Shown: piece by piece, positions 17,964 through 27,131 of the stretch
How positions within the stretch are numbered: position 1 is the stretch's first letter
Layout of the letters: the number at the start of each line of letters is the position of its first letter
DNA from: JADJGC01 sp964617645
GTDB lineage: Bacteria; Zixibacteria; MSB-5A5; CAIYYT01
NCBI GenBank assembly: GCA_964617645.1
Contig: CAZTYE010000012.1
Span: 1 to 64,000, forward strand
DNA length: 64,000 bases
Reading direction: 5' to 3'
The notes under the pieces: model-generated
What the model was told of the DNA's origin: nothing
Databases searched by the model: none
The model's input: the letters and a program-made list of their open reading frames with translations, nothing else
Translations under genes and position numbers: made by a program

Positions 17964-20174
17964 TTATTGGTTGGGATCGCACGGGGCGGGTTCGCCGGCG
18001 ATGAGGTAGTTGACGAAGATGACGATATCGACGAGGTCGAAACGATTGTCGCAGTTGCCGTCGAGAAGACGAAGAGGTACGTCGAGCGCGGTGTCGCGAT
18101 AGAGAATCTGCACGAGGCGGACGATATCGGCAAAGTCGATTGATCCGTCACCGTCGGTGTCTCCTGCCACCAGATCAGCGGCATCGAAAATTGCTCGACT
18201 CTGCACGCCGCCGCGCTTGTACCCGCTGTTCCAGACGGTAAAATCGATTGGCGAAGTATTGCGACGATTTCCCAGCAGACGCAAGAAAACATGCCGCTCT
18301 TCATTGGGAATCAGTTCAAGCTGCGCCGGCAGCGCGACCAGATACTCTGGCGCGCCGCTCTGAATCGAAACCTCGCTGACGAAATCGGTGCTGTTAGTAA
18401 AACTCAGCGTGCGTTCAGAAAAACTGCCGTAAACCGGTTCAAGAAAACGGACGGTATCGCGATTAAGGAATTCAGACGATCCCAAGGTGAAGCTCGGCAC
18501 CGAGATGGCGGTGCCCACCAGCGCACTCGGGCTTTCGGAAAGGTGAATAATGACCGACAGACTACCATAGATGGCGGAGAGTTTTGAGTTGACGTAGGCG
18601 GGAAATTCCTGATCATAGAGATAGCAGGTCGCGATAATCGGATCGCTGCCACCCCGGGAGTCGGCGATAGAGCCGTCGGCGTCGAGATCAAGCACGACCG
18701 CGTGCCAATAAGGCTCGCGGTCCCACCAGTTGCCCACGGCAACGTTCGCCGTTGTCGCACCGCGATAGACGAAGTCCCCGTTTTGCGGAACGAATCGGTG
18801 TATGATGACGTCGGGCCTTGCTCGCCAATAGATCGTCTCAACCACCTTCTCGCAAGTCGCCGGGACTCCGAAGTAGCGATTGGCCAGATCGAGGCCGCCA
18901 CCGAGGTAACGTCCGCCCCAGTCGACGCTGCTTAGGTGCCTTGCACTGCGGATGTCGACACCGGGAAAGCGCAACTGCGGAGCGACCCGGAGTGTATCGT
19001 CGCTTTCGAGAGCTATCAGTCGCTGCGCCAAGTCGCGCCAAGCGGCGATTCCCTGTTTGGTGGTCGACTCGCCGCGGGTTACAATCAGCGCCAGTTTGAC
19101 TTTCGCGCTGTCATGAGCGGCAAGATTGTTTGGGCGAGTGAAGAGCAGCATTCGGTAGTCGCGCGATAGATCGGCGATCCAGCCGGTGGAATCCACGGGG
19201 TTGCCGTCGAATGGGAAGGTCGTTGGCAGGCTGGTGATCGGATCGAAATAGGGTAAGCCGTTGGCGCGACGGCCGTGAAGCAAGTTGACGACTTCCGGCA
19301 AGGTGTCGACGCGAATGCACTCCGTGTAGTTGAAGCGGCAGCCGTAGTAGTAGTTAACTCCGGCGAGGTTGCCGTCCAGCATGATCATTCCGACGACCGG
19401 CGGATTCGGGCCATAGTCGCCGTCGAAGTTACTCGATTCGTAGATGTAGCCGCCGCGCAATTCAGCGCTCGTGCCGAGTCGGTCGGTGTCGGCGAAGCCG
19501 ATATCCGGGTCGGCGTACGCGGCAATGACGCAGCTATCGATGTCGGAATCGGTGCGATTGATGACCGTGTATTCGAAGAACACAACCTGCGTGAGCAGCG
19601 TGTCGTGGATTTGGTACACATCATCCCAGGTGTAGGCGTACAATTTGGCTTCGACGCCCAACGGCAGCGTACCGGTGAACGGCGCGAAAATGTGCGCCGC
19701 AGTGTCGGCATCATTGAACATCGTATAGAGGCATTGCGAGCCGCGGATCAATGGCTTGCCGAAAGGATCGGTCGGCGCGCCATAGAGAATCGGCCAATTC
19801 TGATAATCGTCGCTCTGTTCGTAATTTTCGCCGCGCGTGATTTTGTAGACTGGAAACAGCGTATCGGGGCTGCTGATCGGGCCGCCGACAAACTCGGACA
19901 GATCGGCCGAGACGGTCACGCGCCAAGCTGAATCGCGAATTCCCGCGACCCAGATACCGCCGCCGGCCATGATGCCGCGAAAGGAGTCGCGCGGATAGTA
20001 GAGGCCATTGAAGCTCTCGCGCGTGGCGTTGGGATCATAACCGAAACTGCCGTTGCTGAGCACAAAGAGCGCGAGGCGGCCGTCATCGATGGTCTTGGTT
20101 GGCTGCGCGAATGCTAATTCGAAGATTACGTACATGAAAGTTGCGATGAGGGTGACGAAGTTATGTCGCTTCAT
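17964..20174 (-). CDS. Large secreted dockerin protein
   Basis: 736 residues from ATG 20174 (ATG 20195 also possible; the shorter form puts basic MKRH directly before the hydrophobic signal core ending AFAQ). The body is beta-rich and not assignable. The last ~70 residues form a type I dockerin: AGDTDGDGSIDFADIVRLV and DGNCDNRFDLVDIVIFVNYL. A DUF11-like/choice-of-anchor beta domain is possible just before it. It is encoded between a cohesin-like/T9SS protein and a DUF2279-like protein on the same strand. Confidence 0.8.
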   Translation of the reverse strand: MKRHNFVTLIATFMYVIFELAFAQPTKTIDDGRLALFVLSNGSFGYDPNATRESFNGLYYPRDSFRGIMAGGGIWVAGIRDSAWRVTVSADLSEFVGGPISSPDTLFPVYKITRGENYEQSDDYQNWPILYGAPTDPFGKPLIRGSQCLYTMFNDADTAAHIFAPFTGTLPLGVEAKLYAYTWDDVYQIHDTLLTQVVFFEYTVINRTDSDIDSCVIAAYADPDIGFADTDRLGTSAELRGGYIYESSNFDGDYGPNPPVVGMIMLDGNLAGVNYYYGCRFNYTECIRVDTLPEVVNLLHGRRANGLPYFDPITSLPTTFPFDGNPVDSTGWIADLSRDYRMLLFTRPNNLAAHDSAKVKLALIVTRGESTTKQGIAAWRDLAQRLIALESDDTLRVAPQLRFPGVDIRSARHLSSVDWGGRYLGGGLDLANRYFGVPATCEKVVETIYWRARPDVIIHRFVPQNGDFVYRGATTANVAVGNWWDREPYWHAVVLDLDADGSIADSRGGSDPIIATCYLYDQEFPAYVNSKLSAIYGSLSVIIHLSESPSALVGTAISVPSFTLGSSEFLNRDTVRFLEPVYGSFSERTLSFTNSTDFVSEVSIQSGAPEYLVALPAQLELIPNEERHVFLRLLGNRRNTSPIDFTVWNSGYKRGGVQSRAIFDAADLVAGDTDGDGSIDFADIVRLVQILYRDTALDVPLRLLDGNCDNRFDLVDIVIFVNYLIAGEPAPCDPNQ

Positions 20175-20247
20175 GCTCAGAGAATATACGTCCATGTCGC
20201 GCGAGCAACAAATGGTCTTGCGGATGAAAGCGAAGACGGGACGGCGA

Positions 20248-23100
20248 CTACTTGAGCAGCAGTGTCTTGATAATCAGCGATTGACCGATGGTGAACAGAC
20301 GGATGAAATAGATACCGCTGGGGAGTTCACGGCCGTGATCGTCATCTCCCGACCATGTGGCCTGATAGGCGCCGGCGGGCTGCTGCCCGGAGTAGATCGA
20401 TCGAACTTCCTGCCCCAGGATGTTTAACACATCGAGCCGGAGATAGCTCGCGCGCGGCAGCGCAAACGGAATTGTCGTTGCGGCGTTGAACGGATTCGGG
20501 TAGCTCGGTCCGAGCGAAAAATCGGCAGGTAAAATCGGACTATCGACGGGATAGACCGGCGTCGAGCTTGAGATTGAGATTGAGCCGGGATTCATGATTA
20601 GAGCCGCCGCTGCGCCGCTTGAGTCCCAGCGCGTGCCGGAGGCTGTGAGCGGATAATCGCCGCTGCCGGCGTTTTCCTGAGCGCGAAGGTACGCAAGCCC
20701 AATCGGGCCTGAGCCACTCGGTAGAAAACCGGCTCCGGGCTGACGCCTCAATCGCAGCGAAGTGCTCGCCTGACTATCCTGCAAACTCCAGAACGCGACA
20801 CTTGATGCTCGACCAATCGCGGCAACCGAATCGAGAAACAACGTCGACTGATCAAAGATCAATTTTGCATCGAGCGAGTCGAGCGCGACGAAACTTGTAA
20901 GAGCGATTTCGATATTGAAGGGTTCTCCGGCCAGAGCGTTGGCGCTGCCGATGCTTAGCGTGTCAGCCGGAGGCTGCACGACAACGCTGATCGGCACCGC
21001 CAGCGGAGAATTCGCCGCAGAAACAGCGGACACGGTCAGTGTGCACGAGTGATTGCCGACCGAGAGCAAATTGGGTTTCAGGCCGATCTTGGCAACGCCG
21101 TCGCCGAGCATGGCGTCGGGGGTGATAGTCAACCACTCAACGTCGGAGGCTGCCTGCCAATCGAGCGTGCCGGTGCCGGAATTGAAGATAACCAAGTCCT
21201 GAGACGGAACACTCATCGTGCCGGCGACAAACCCGAAAGATAGGCTCGTTGGGTCGACATTGAGTGTCGGATCGTTGGCGACATACAACAAATTGACAAC
21301 GAAGCTCTGAGGTGAGTTTGCGGCTTGCGCTGAAGCGATGCTGACCGTCGCGGTGTAGTCTCCCGGCCCGGGGAGTGAATCGGTTTGGAAAATCAGATCG
21401 ACGGCCGACGGTGCGGTGCCACTTGAAGCCGACAGCTTGAGCCAATTCGGCATCCCGGTTGCTGTCCAGTTGAGGCTGCCGATGCCGGCATTTTCGATCA
21501 GCACGTACTTGTCGGTTGGCGGTGATTGATGGGTTGCGATTTCCACATCAATTACAGTGGGCGTAATCTGAATCAGCGGCGCTTGCACGCTCAGCGCAAC
21601 CACGGCGGTGCGCGTGGAGTCTTTGCCCGAAGTATCGCTGATCGTGATTCGACCGGCGTACTCGCCGGCGGTCAAACCCGACAGGTTCACGCTGACGGCG
21701 ACGGTGGCCGGGCCGGTCCCTGCGGCTGGAGCAACCGACAGCCACGGCTGGTCGTCGGTGATACTCCAATTGAGCACGCCGTAACCGAGATTGTTTATCA
21801 GTAGATTCTGGCTGGCCGGATTCGCGCTGCCGGCTTGAGCCACGAACGTAAACGCCGTTGGCGTGATGACGATCGTCGGAGCGCCGTATTCGGTGATGCG
21901 CGCGTAGACATCAAAGCTACCGTTGCGATCGTCGGTCCAGGTGTAGTAGATGTTGATTCCATCCATCGTCACATTTGGAAACGATTGCGTTGCCGTGCCG
22001 ATGTCGGAGTTGACGCGGTAATTACCGCCGAGGGCGCTGCCGTCCGATTTGTAGTATTGCGCGAAGATGTCGTAGTTCCCTTGTCGGTTGTCGCGCCAGG
22101 CGATAATGAAGTTGCCGAGAAAATCCATGCCGACGGTGACTTCCTCCTGACTGGATGAGCCGCCGTCGGTGTTGACTTTGAAATTCGCCGAGCGACTGTC
22201 GCCGTTAGCCCAGTATTCGCGTGCGTAGATGTCGGGATTAGTCGGATAGGCGCCGTTGCGATAATCGATCCACGATACAACGAAGTTGCCGTTGTAGTCG
22301 CAGGCGACATCGGGAAAGACGCACTTGTTGGTGGCGATATTGTCGTTGATCAGGAAATTCGTGCCTTGCGCAACTCCGGATGAATTGAAGCGCTGCCCCA
22401 TGATATTATCACGCCCGGAGCGGTTGTCGTACCAGACGACGACGAAATCGCCGTCGCCATCGACCGCGATCTTGGGGTTGTGCTGGTAGGCCGCGCCGGC
22501 ATCATCGTTGACTTTGAAGTTCGTGCCGAGCTTGGTGCCTGATTTGTGGTAACGCTGGGCGTAGATGTCGTAGTTGCCGTTGCGGAGGTCTTCCCAAACG
22601 ACAACGTAGTTGCCCAAGTCATCGGTGTCGATATCCTGCCAGCCTTGCGTGTCGACGCCGAAGTCGTCGTTGATCCTTTGATTGGTTGAAATCAGCGAGC
22701 CGTCGGCGTTGAAGCGTTGGCCGTAGATGTCGCCATTGAACGGGTAGCCGGTAATGCGAAAATCCTGCCAGACGACAGCAAACTTGCCAAGTTGGTCTTT
22801 CATCAGCGACGGGCGCAGTTGCTCGTTGCCGACGGCGTCATCATTGACGCGACGATTGCCGCCCTGCCGATTGCCGAGCCGGTCGAACAGTTGCAGGTAA
22901 ATGTCGTTATCGCCGTTACGTTTGTCGTACCACGACACGACGAAGTTGCCGTCGAGGTCGACGGCCAGATTCGAGTAGCCCTGATAGGTTGTGCCGAAGT
23001 CGTCGTTGACGCGAAAGTCGGACACATCGGCGGCGTTGCCGTCGACAAACCAGAGAATACAAACTATGAAGAAACAAATCAGTGCGAGACGCGCTTTCAT
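20248..23100 (-). CDS. Secreted repeat protein with BACON-like, cohesin-like and T9SS sorting domains
   Basis: 950 residues. After a signal peptide (to about residue 25) come seven ~50-residue repeats of the form VNDD...GNFVVSWYDKRNG.xDIY, likely one beta-propeller (about 28-405). Three Ig-like repeats follow with the BACON-type pattern LNWSITDDQPWLSVAPAAGT (about 420-700). A cohesin-like domain starting LSIGSANALAGEPFNIEIAL comes next (about 715-845). The C-terminal ~85 residues have LGPSYPNPFNAATTIPFALP and a FlgD-like fold ending IIKTLLLK, the type IX secretion sorting signal. It should be exported and cell-surface attached or released. Confidence 0.85.
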   Translation of the reverse strand: MKARLALICFFIVCILWFVDGNAADVSDFRVNDDFGTTYQGYSNLAVDLDGNFVVSWYDKRNGDNDIYLQLFDRLGNRQGGNRRVNDDAVGNEQLRPSLMKDQLGKFAVVWQDFRITGYPFNGDIYGQRFNADGSLISTNQRINDDFGVDTQGWQDIDTDDLGNYVVVWEDLRNGNYDIYAQRYHKSGTKLGTNFKVNDDAGAAYQHNPKIAVDGDGDFVVVWYDNRSGRDNIMGQRFNSSGVAQGTNFLINDNIATNKCVFPDVACDYNGNFVVSWIDYRNGAYPTNPDIYAREYWANGDSRSANFKVNTDGGSSSQEEVTVGMDFLGNFIIAWRDNRQGNYDIFAQYYKSDGSALGGNYRVNSDIGTATQSFPNVTMDGINIYYTWTDDRNGSFDVYARITEYGAPTIVITPTAFTFVAQAGSANPASQNLLINNLGYGVLNWSITDDQPWLSVAPAAGTGPATVAVSVNLSGLTAGEYAGRITISDTSGKDSTRTAVVALSVQAPLIQITPTVIDVEIATHQSPPTDKYVLIENAGIGSLNWTATGMPNWLKLSASSGTAPSAVDLIFQTDSLPGPGDYTATVSIASAQAANSPQSFVVNLLYVANDPTLNVDPTSLSFGFVAGTMSVPSQDLVIFNSGTGTLDWQAASDVEWLTITPDAMLGDGVAKIGLKPNLLSVGNHSCTLTVSAVSAANSPLAVPISVVVQPPADTLSIGSANALAGEPFNIEIALTSFVALDSLDAKLIFDQSTLFLDSVAAIGRASSVAFWSLQDSQASTSLRLRRQPGAGFLPSGSGPIGLAYLRAQENAGSGDYPLTASGTRWDSSGAAAALIMNPGSISISSSTPVYPVDSPILPADFSLGPSYPNPFNAATTIPFALPRASYLRLDVLNILGQEVRSIYSGQQPAGAYQATWSGDDDHGRELPSGIYFIRLFTIGQSLIIKTLLLK

Positions 23101-23606
23101 CCACTCGAGACAATATCAAGCGGCGTGCCAAAATGGGACGGGGGTAAGGAGTGCCGCTAAGCGGTTGAAAATACAGCCGTTACGTGTATAGGACAGCGAG
23201 TGAGCAAATCCGTAATCTTCGTCAACAGGGAAATTTGTTTATGCTGAGTGGGAAGTTACTCGCAGTGCTGTAGTACGGTGGCAAATGGAGTACTGAGGAC
23301 TTGGCGTGCCAACCGGTCGTATCTAGGGACAACTTGCACATTTTTATGGAGAGAGTCTGCTCGCGTTCGGATGGAAAAACTGCTGTAGTTTGATCCGAAT
23401 GCTTACAGGTCGCAGTGCCACGCGCCCACCAACCTGCTCAACGAATCCAAAGATTTGTAAATATTGTGATTGATGAGAGACGATGACAATATCTATAATT
23501 GGGCCATTCGGCTTGGGTGTCAGCTTGTACTCAGAGGACTCTTTTGGTCACGTAATGCGAAACACCTACCGTAGCAAAGGTCGTGTTTGAACAATAGGCG
23601 GGTGTG
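23101..23606. other. Intergenic region before the OLD-like gene
   Basis: This 506-base spacer separates oppositely oriented genes. I see no supportable ORF, RNA gene or repeat in it. It contains a candidate promoter for the downstream gene and is visibly more AT-rich than the flanking operons. Confidence 0.4.
23470..23499 (+). promoter_or_regulatory. Candidate promoter of the OLD-like gene
   Basis: TTGATG (23470-23475), 18-base spacer, perfect TATAAT (23494-23499), about 107 bases upstream of the ATG at 23607. Confidence 0.4.
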
Positions 23607-25496
23607 ATGAGATTAGAGAGTGTCAGAATCGTAAACTTCCGGTCGATCCGTGATGTGACTATCGACTTCTCAAGTCGGTGCAGAGTGCTGGTCGGTATTA
23701 ACGAATCGGGCAAGTCTAACATACTGCGTGCATTGTCGCTCCTCGATGCTGACACATTCCCGATTGGACAAGAAGATCGTCGGGAGAAACTGCCAGACGA
23801 GGAGAAGATCACTGAAGCCTTCATCCGATTCGAATTCGAACTTGACAAAACGGATCTGACTGAGTTGCTGGAGCGCTTCCTCACCAAGATCGCTTGTTCA
23901 TCCAAGGAATCCAAGATCGTTCGATCGTCAGATGATCAGCTTTCTCTAAGAGAAATCTCAAAGTCTGTTGTGCGGACTACCCTCAAAGTTGACTTGCTTG
24001 CCAAAGATATCACATGGGAATATCAAATTGAGTGGGAGAACGACGAACTCATTGAAGGATGGTGCAAACCAACCAAGGTTGTGCCTGCGAGTGTTGCGGT
24101 GAACCTGCGCAACACAGAAGTGACTCTTGCGAAGTGTAAGCTTGCTCAACGTGGAGATTTGCCTGAGAACCTTGACAACTGTCTGGAGGCTGCCAGCCTT
24201 GCAGACGTAGTTAACTATTTTCGCCAAACCTTAGAGGGAATGTTGGACGATCTAAGGCCCGAGGTGCTCAAGTGGGAGTACTCCGAAGCAAATCTCCTTC
24301 CTAATGAAGTCCCCGTTGACCAGTTCGCAGAGGATCCTTCGTCCTGTGTTCCTCTGAAAAACATGTTTGCTCTTGCGGGTCACGATGACATCCCATCGGA
24401 AATAGAGAGAGAGCTCAAGGGCTCACTGAATTCCCAACAGAATTTTCTGAATAGCATCGCCGACAAGACGACAAAGCACTTTCGGGATGTCTGGAAAGAA
24501 TATGGCGGGATCGAATTTTCACTTCAACTCAATGGTAATAAGATCGTCCCTGGGGTTAGGGAGCATAACACACTCGATTTTGGAAAGAGGAGTGACGGAT
24601 TCAAGAGGTTTGTGACGTTTCTCCTATTGATATCGACTCAAGTGAAAACGAGAAACATCGTAAATGCTCTCCTTCTCATCGACGAGCCCGAAATCAGTCT
24701 GCATCCGAGCGGTGCACGATATCTTCGCGATGAACTCATCCGGATCTCTAAGCACAACCTGGTTGTATACAGTACACATTCCGTGTTTATGATCGACCCT
24801 GACGAGTTGGGGCGCCATTACATTGTGAAGAAAGCGTCCGAAATCACGTCTATTTCTGCAGCTGCCGAAGACAATCTCATCACGGAAGAGGTTCTCCATC
24901 AAGCTCTCGGTCACTCGGCGTATCGTCTGCTGAAGAGCAATAACCTCGTTTTTGAGGGATGGAGAGACAAGAAGCTGTACAGCGTCGCGCTGAAGGCAGC
25001 GAGCGCTGAGACGAAGAAGAAACTAAAAGACGTGGGAGTCTGCCACAGCAAAGGAGCAAAGTCGATCCAGCACTTCGCCCCAATACTAGAACTCGCTGAG
25101 AGACGGTGCTTAATTATTACCGACAATGATGCAACTGCCAAACAGAAGCAAAAGGAGCATAAAAAATCTAAGGGCTTTGGCGCATGGAAGACTTACGCCG
25201 ATGTTAACAGTCAGATTCAGGCGGTTACGGGCGAAGACTTCCTGTCCAACGCGTATATAGCTGAGCATGTTAACCGAGTAGGCCAGTCATTAAGCCTACC
25301 GAATTTTGAGGCAAACCTGCTGCCTGCTGCATCAGGAAAGTTGGACCGGATTTCAAACTGGTTACGCCAAAATGGCCTCGAAGCAGAGGAACTGAAGGCT
25401 ACTCTCGAGTCGATCAAGGACTCTCTTTTTGATACCCTCGAAGCGAAACATATCACAGCTGATTATCAACTACTTCTTGACAACATAGAGTTTTAG
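23607..25496 (+). CDS. OLD-family ATPase/TOPRIM nuclease
   Basis: 629 residues from ATG 23607 (GTG 23604 is directly adjacent). The N-terminal half is an ABC/SMC-like ATPase: Walker A GINESGKSN (about 30-38), signature-like KRSDGFKRF (about 327-335), Walker B LLLIDEPEISLHP (about 355-367) and the STHS switch (about 389-392). The C-terminal half is a TOPRIM domain with Glu in FEGWRDKK (about 450) and acidic pair ITDNDA (about 504-509). This is the architecture of overcoming-lysogenisation-defect nucleases, of which GajA is a relative. No helicase gene is next to it, so it is not Gabija as laid out. Its lower GC and isolation among secreted and housekeeping genes suggest horizontal acquisition. 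An anti-phage role is an inference from the family. Confidence 0.82.
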   Translation: MRLESVRIVNFRSIRDVTIDFSSRCRVLVGINESGKSNILRALSLLDADTFPIGQEDRREKLPDEEKITEAFIRFEFELDKTDLTELLERFLTKIACSSKESKIVRSSDDQLSLREISKSVVRTTLKVDLLAKDITWEYQIEWENDELIEGWCKPTKVVPASVAVNLRNTEVTLAKCKLAQRGDLPENLDNCLEAASLADVVNYFRQTLEGMLDDLRPEVLKWEYSEANLLPNEVPVDQFAEDPSSCVPLKNMFALAGHDDIPSEIERELKGSLNSQQNFLNSIADKTTKHFRDVWKEYGGIEFSLQLNGNKIVPGVREHNTLDFGKRSDGFKRFVTFLLLISTQVKTRNIVNALLLIDEPEISLHPSGARYLRDELIRISKHNLVVYSTHSVFMIDPDELGRHYIVKKASEITSISAAAEDNLITEEVLHQALGHSAYRLLKSNNLVFEGWRDKKLYSVALKAASAETKKKLKDVGVCHSKGAKSIQHFAPILELAERRCLIITDNDATAKQKQKEHKKSKGFGAWKTYADVNSQIQAVTGEDFLSNAYIAEHVNRVGQSLSLPNFEANLLPAASGKLDRISNWLRQNGLEAEELKATLESIKDSLFDTLEAKHITADYQLLLDNIEF

Positions 25497-25639
25497 GGTT
25501 GCTCGAGGCAATTTGTGGTCCATTCTTCTATGGCTCGCCGGGACAAGCGATAGTACGCGAAGGCGAATTGTTCCTGGAACAGCATCGATTTGGCGATACT
25601 ATTGTCATGACTTCTACGGGTGGCTATTTGGCCCCGAAA

Positions 25640-25665
25640 AGCCGAAGGGCTGCCGGTGGCAGCCC
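25640..25665 (-). terminator. Terminator hairpin of the bS22-like gene
   Basis: GGGCTGCC (25647-25654) and GGCAGCCC (25658-25665) form a perfect 8-bp stem with a 3-base loop overlapping the stop codon at 25665; the minus-strand continuation is TTCGGCTTTTC, a weak U-tract. It could also serve the plus-strand OLD-like gene, since T-rich sequence also lies at 25677-25685. Confidence 0.5.
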
Positions 25666-25763
25666 TAACGACCTAATTTCTTTTTATGACGATCGCGTCT
25701 TCTTCGCTTTTTCCGCTTATGCGTCTTGATCTTTTGACGCTTCCGCTTTTTGCCGCTCGGCAT
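25665..25763 (-). CDS. COX24/AURKAIP1-domain mini ribosomal protein (bS22-like)
   Basis: A 32-residue, extremely basic peptide starting MPSGKKRKRQKIKTHKRKKR and ending HKKKLGR. Start ATG 25763 sits behind a strong CGGAGGTTGA ribosome site. The MPSGKKRKR...HKRKKR...RHKKK pattern is that of the bacterial AURKAIP1/COX24 (mS38) domain peptides, whose actinobacterial relative bS22 binds the small ribosomal subunit near the decoding centre. The family match is from recall; the ribosomal role here is inferred. It follows the HU gene on the same strand. Confidence 0.82.
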   Translation of the reverse strand: MPSGKKRKRQKIKTHKRKKRRRRDRHKKKLGR

Positions 25764-25778
25764 TCAACCTCCGTAAAG

Positions 25779-25817
25779 TCCAAAAATCAACAGGCGGCCA
25801 ATATAGCGATCCGCCTG
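25779..25817 (-). terminator. Terminator-like hairpin after the HU gene
   Basis: CAGGCGG (25791-25797) pairs with CCGCCTG (25811-25817) across a 13-base loop; on the minus strand it is followed by TTGATTTTTGG. It lies 23 bases after the HU stop and upstream of the bS22-like gene. Confidence 0.5.
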
Positions 25818-25839
25818 TCGGGCGCAAGCCAAAAAACGC

Positions 25840-26130
25840 TTATTCGGCCAGCGGCAATTTCGTAATCAGATCCTTGAATTCGTTCGACGGCTTGAATACC
25901 GGCACCTTGCGATCGGGCACCGGGACTTCGTCACCGGTCCGCGGGTTGCGCGCCTTGCGGGCCTTGCGCAACTTGATCTTGAACGTGCCAAAGCCGCGAA
26001 TTTCGATATTCTGCATCTCTTCCATCGATTTTTTGATCGTGTCCAAGAACGAATCGACCACGACCGCCACATCCGTGCGGGTCAGGCCGGTCCGCTCCGC
26101 CACGCGCTCGACAAGATCAGCTTTGGTCAT
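25840..26130 (-). CDS. HU/IHF-family DNA-binding protein
   Basis: 96-residue histone-like protein that bends and compacts DNA as a dimer. Seen are the N-terminal helices MTKADLVERVAERTGLTRTD, the FGTFKIKLRKARKARNPRTG arm region with the conserved RNPRTG and the proline-containing tip, and the final PSNEFKDLI helix. HU versus IHF subunit cannot be decided from sequence alone. Confidence 0.93.
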   Translation of the reverse strand: MTKADLVERVAERTGLTRTDVAVVVDSFLDTIKKSMEEMQNIEIRGFGTFKIKLRKARKARNPRTGDEVPVPDRKVPVFKPSNEFKDLITKLPLAE

Positions 26131-26215
26131 TGCGGGTCTCTCTCCTCCGACGATTTATCGCTCAAAACTATATCTCTCCCTCTCATCACGTTCAAGCTGC
26201 GCGGCCAAGTCTAAG

Positions 26216-27121
26216 TTAGTTAAATATGTAGCGCAACTGCGGATATAACAACTCGGACCGGCGCTCCAAAATGTCCGACAAGTCCAAGCCGATCAATTTG
26301 CCGAAGAAATCAAAGACCGTTGTCTGGCGGCGCGGGATTTCGCGCACGCGGTTGGGGTCTGTGCCCAGGCCGGACATTTCGCCGGCGATGTCGACGGCAT
26401 CTTCGAATGTGCCGAGCGTATCAACCAGACCCAGATTCAGCGCTTGCCGACCGGTGTAGACCGAACCATCGGCGATGCGGCGAACTTCCGACTCCTCGAG
26501 CGGCCGGTTGGCGACGATGGCCTCGACGAATTGTTCGTAGGAATCATCGACCAAAGCCTGAAACACGAGTGAATCAGAGCGGTTGGGCTGGCGAAACGGC
26601 GAACCGATGTCTTTGCTGGCGCCCGACTTGACAGTCTGGTATTGCAGGCCGATTTTTTCCATCATGTTGTCGATGACCGGGTACTGCAAGATCACGCCGA
26701 TCGAGCCGGTCACCGTTCCCTGATTGGCAACGACGCGGTCGGCGGCGCAGGCGATGTAGTAGCCGCCGGAGGCGCAGACCGAACTCATCGAAGCAACAAT
26801 CGGCTTCTCGGTCTCGCGTTTGACTTTGAGCACTTTCTCGTAGATTTCCTGCGACGCGGCGACACCGCCTCCGGGCGAGTTGAGGTGGAGAACGATCGCG
26901 CGCACGGAATTGTCACTTCCCCAGCGGTCAAGCTGGCGGACGACTTCGGTCGACGACTCAATAATGCCGTAGACATTGACAATCGCGACCTTGTCGCCGA
27001 GGCTGGGGAAGCCGCCGTCGCCGTAATCGCTGAAGGTGATCATGGCGAACAGCAGAAGGCCGAACAGCAAGAAGCTGCCGCCGATGACGATTGCGATGAT
27101 GATGTCCCGCGCCTTTGCCAT
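26216..27121 (-). CDS. sppA: Signal peptide peptidase SppA
   Basis: Membrane-anchored serine protease that degrades cleaved signal peptides. The short-form 301-residue protein has an N-terminal transmembrane helix (about 7-30), then a ClpP-like fold with LHLNSPGGGV, catalytic Ser118 in VCASGGYY, and catalytic Lys170 in GASKDIGSPFR, 52 residues later as in Bacillus SppA. Start ATG 27121. Confidence 0.93.
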   Translation of the reverse strand: MAKARDIIIAIVIGGSFLLFGLLLFAMITFSDYGDGGFPSLGDKVAIVNVYGIIESSTEVVRQLDRWGSDNSVRAIVLHLNSPGGGVAASQEIYEKVLKVKRETEKPIVASMSSVCASGGYYIACAADRVVANQGTVTGSIGVILQYPVIDNMMEKIGLQYQTVKSGASKDIGSPFRQPNRSDSLVFQALVDDSYEQFVEAIVANRPLEESEVRRIADGSVYTGRQALNLGLVDTLGTFEDAVDIAGEMSGLGTDPNRVREIPRRQTTVFDFFGKLIGLDLSDILERRSELLYPQLRYIFN

Positions 27122-27131
27122 AAATCAGTTC

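Noticed and set aside
17963..18304. N-terminal extension of the DUF2279-like gene
   Set aside because: The extra 114 residues are a Ser/Thr-rich out-of-frame reading of the dockerin gene, and a good signal peptide begins at 17962.
23607..25729. Gabija or PARIS defence operon
   Set aside because: There is no helicase (GajB) or separate TOPRIM partner gene; the short frame at 25499-25729 overlaps the bS22-like gene and has no features.
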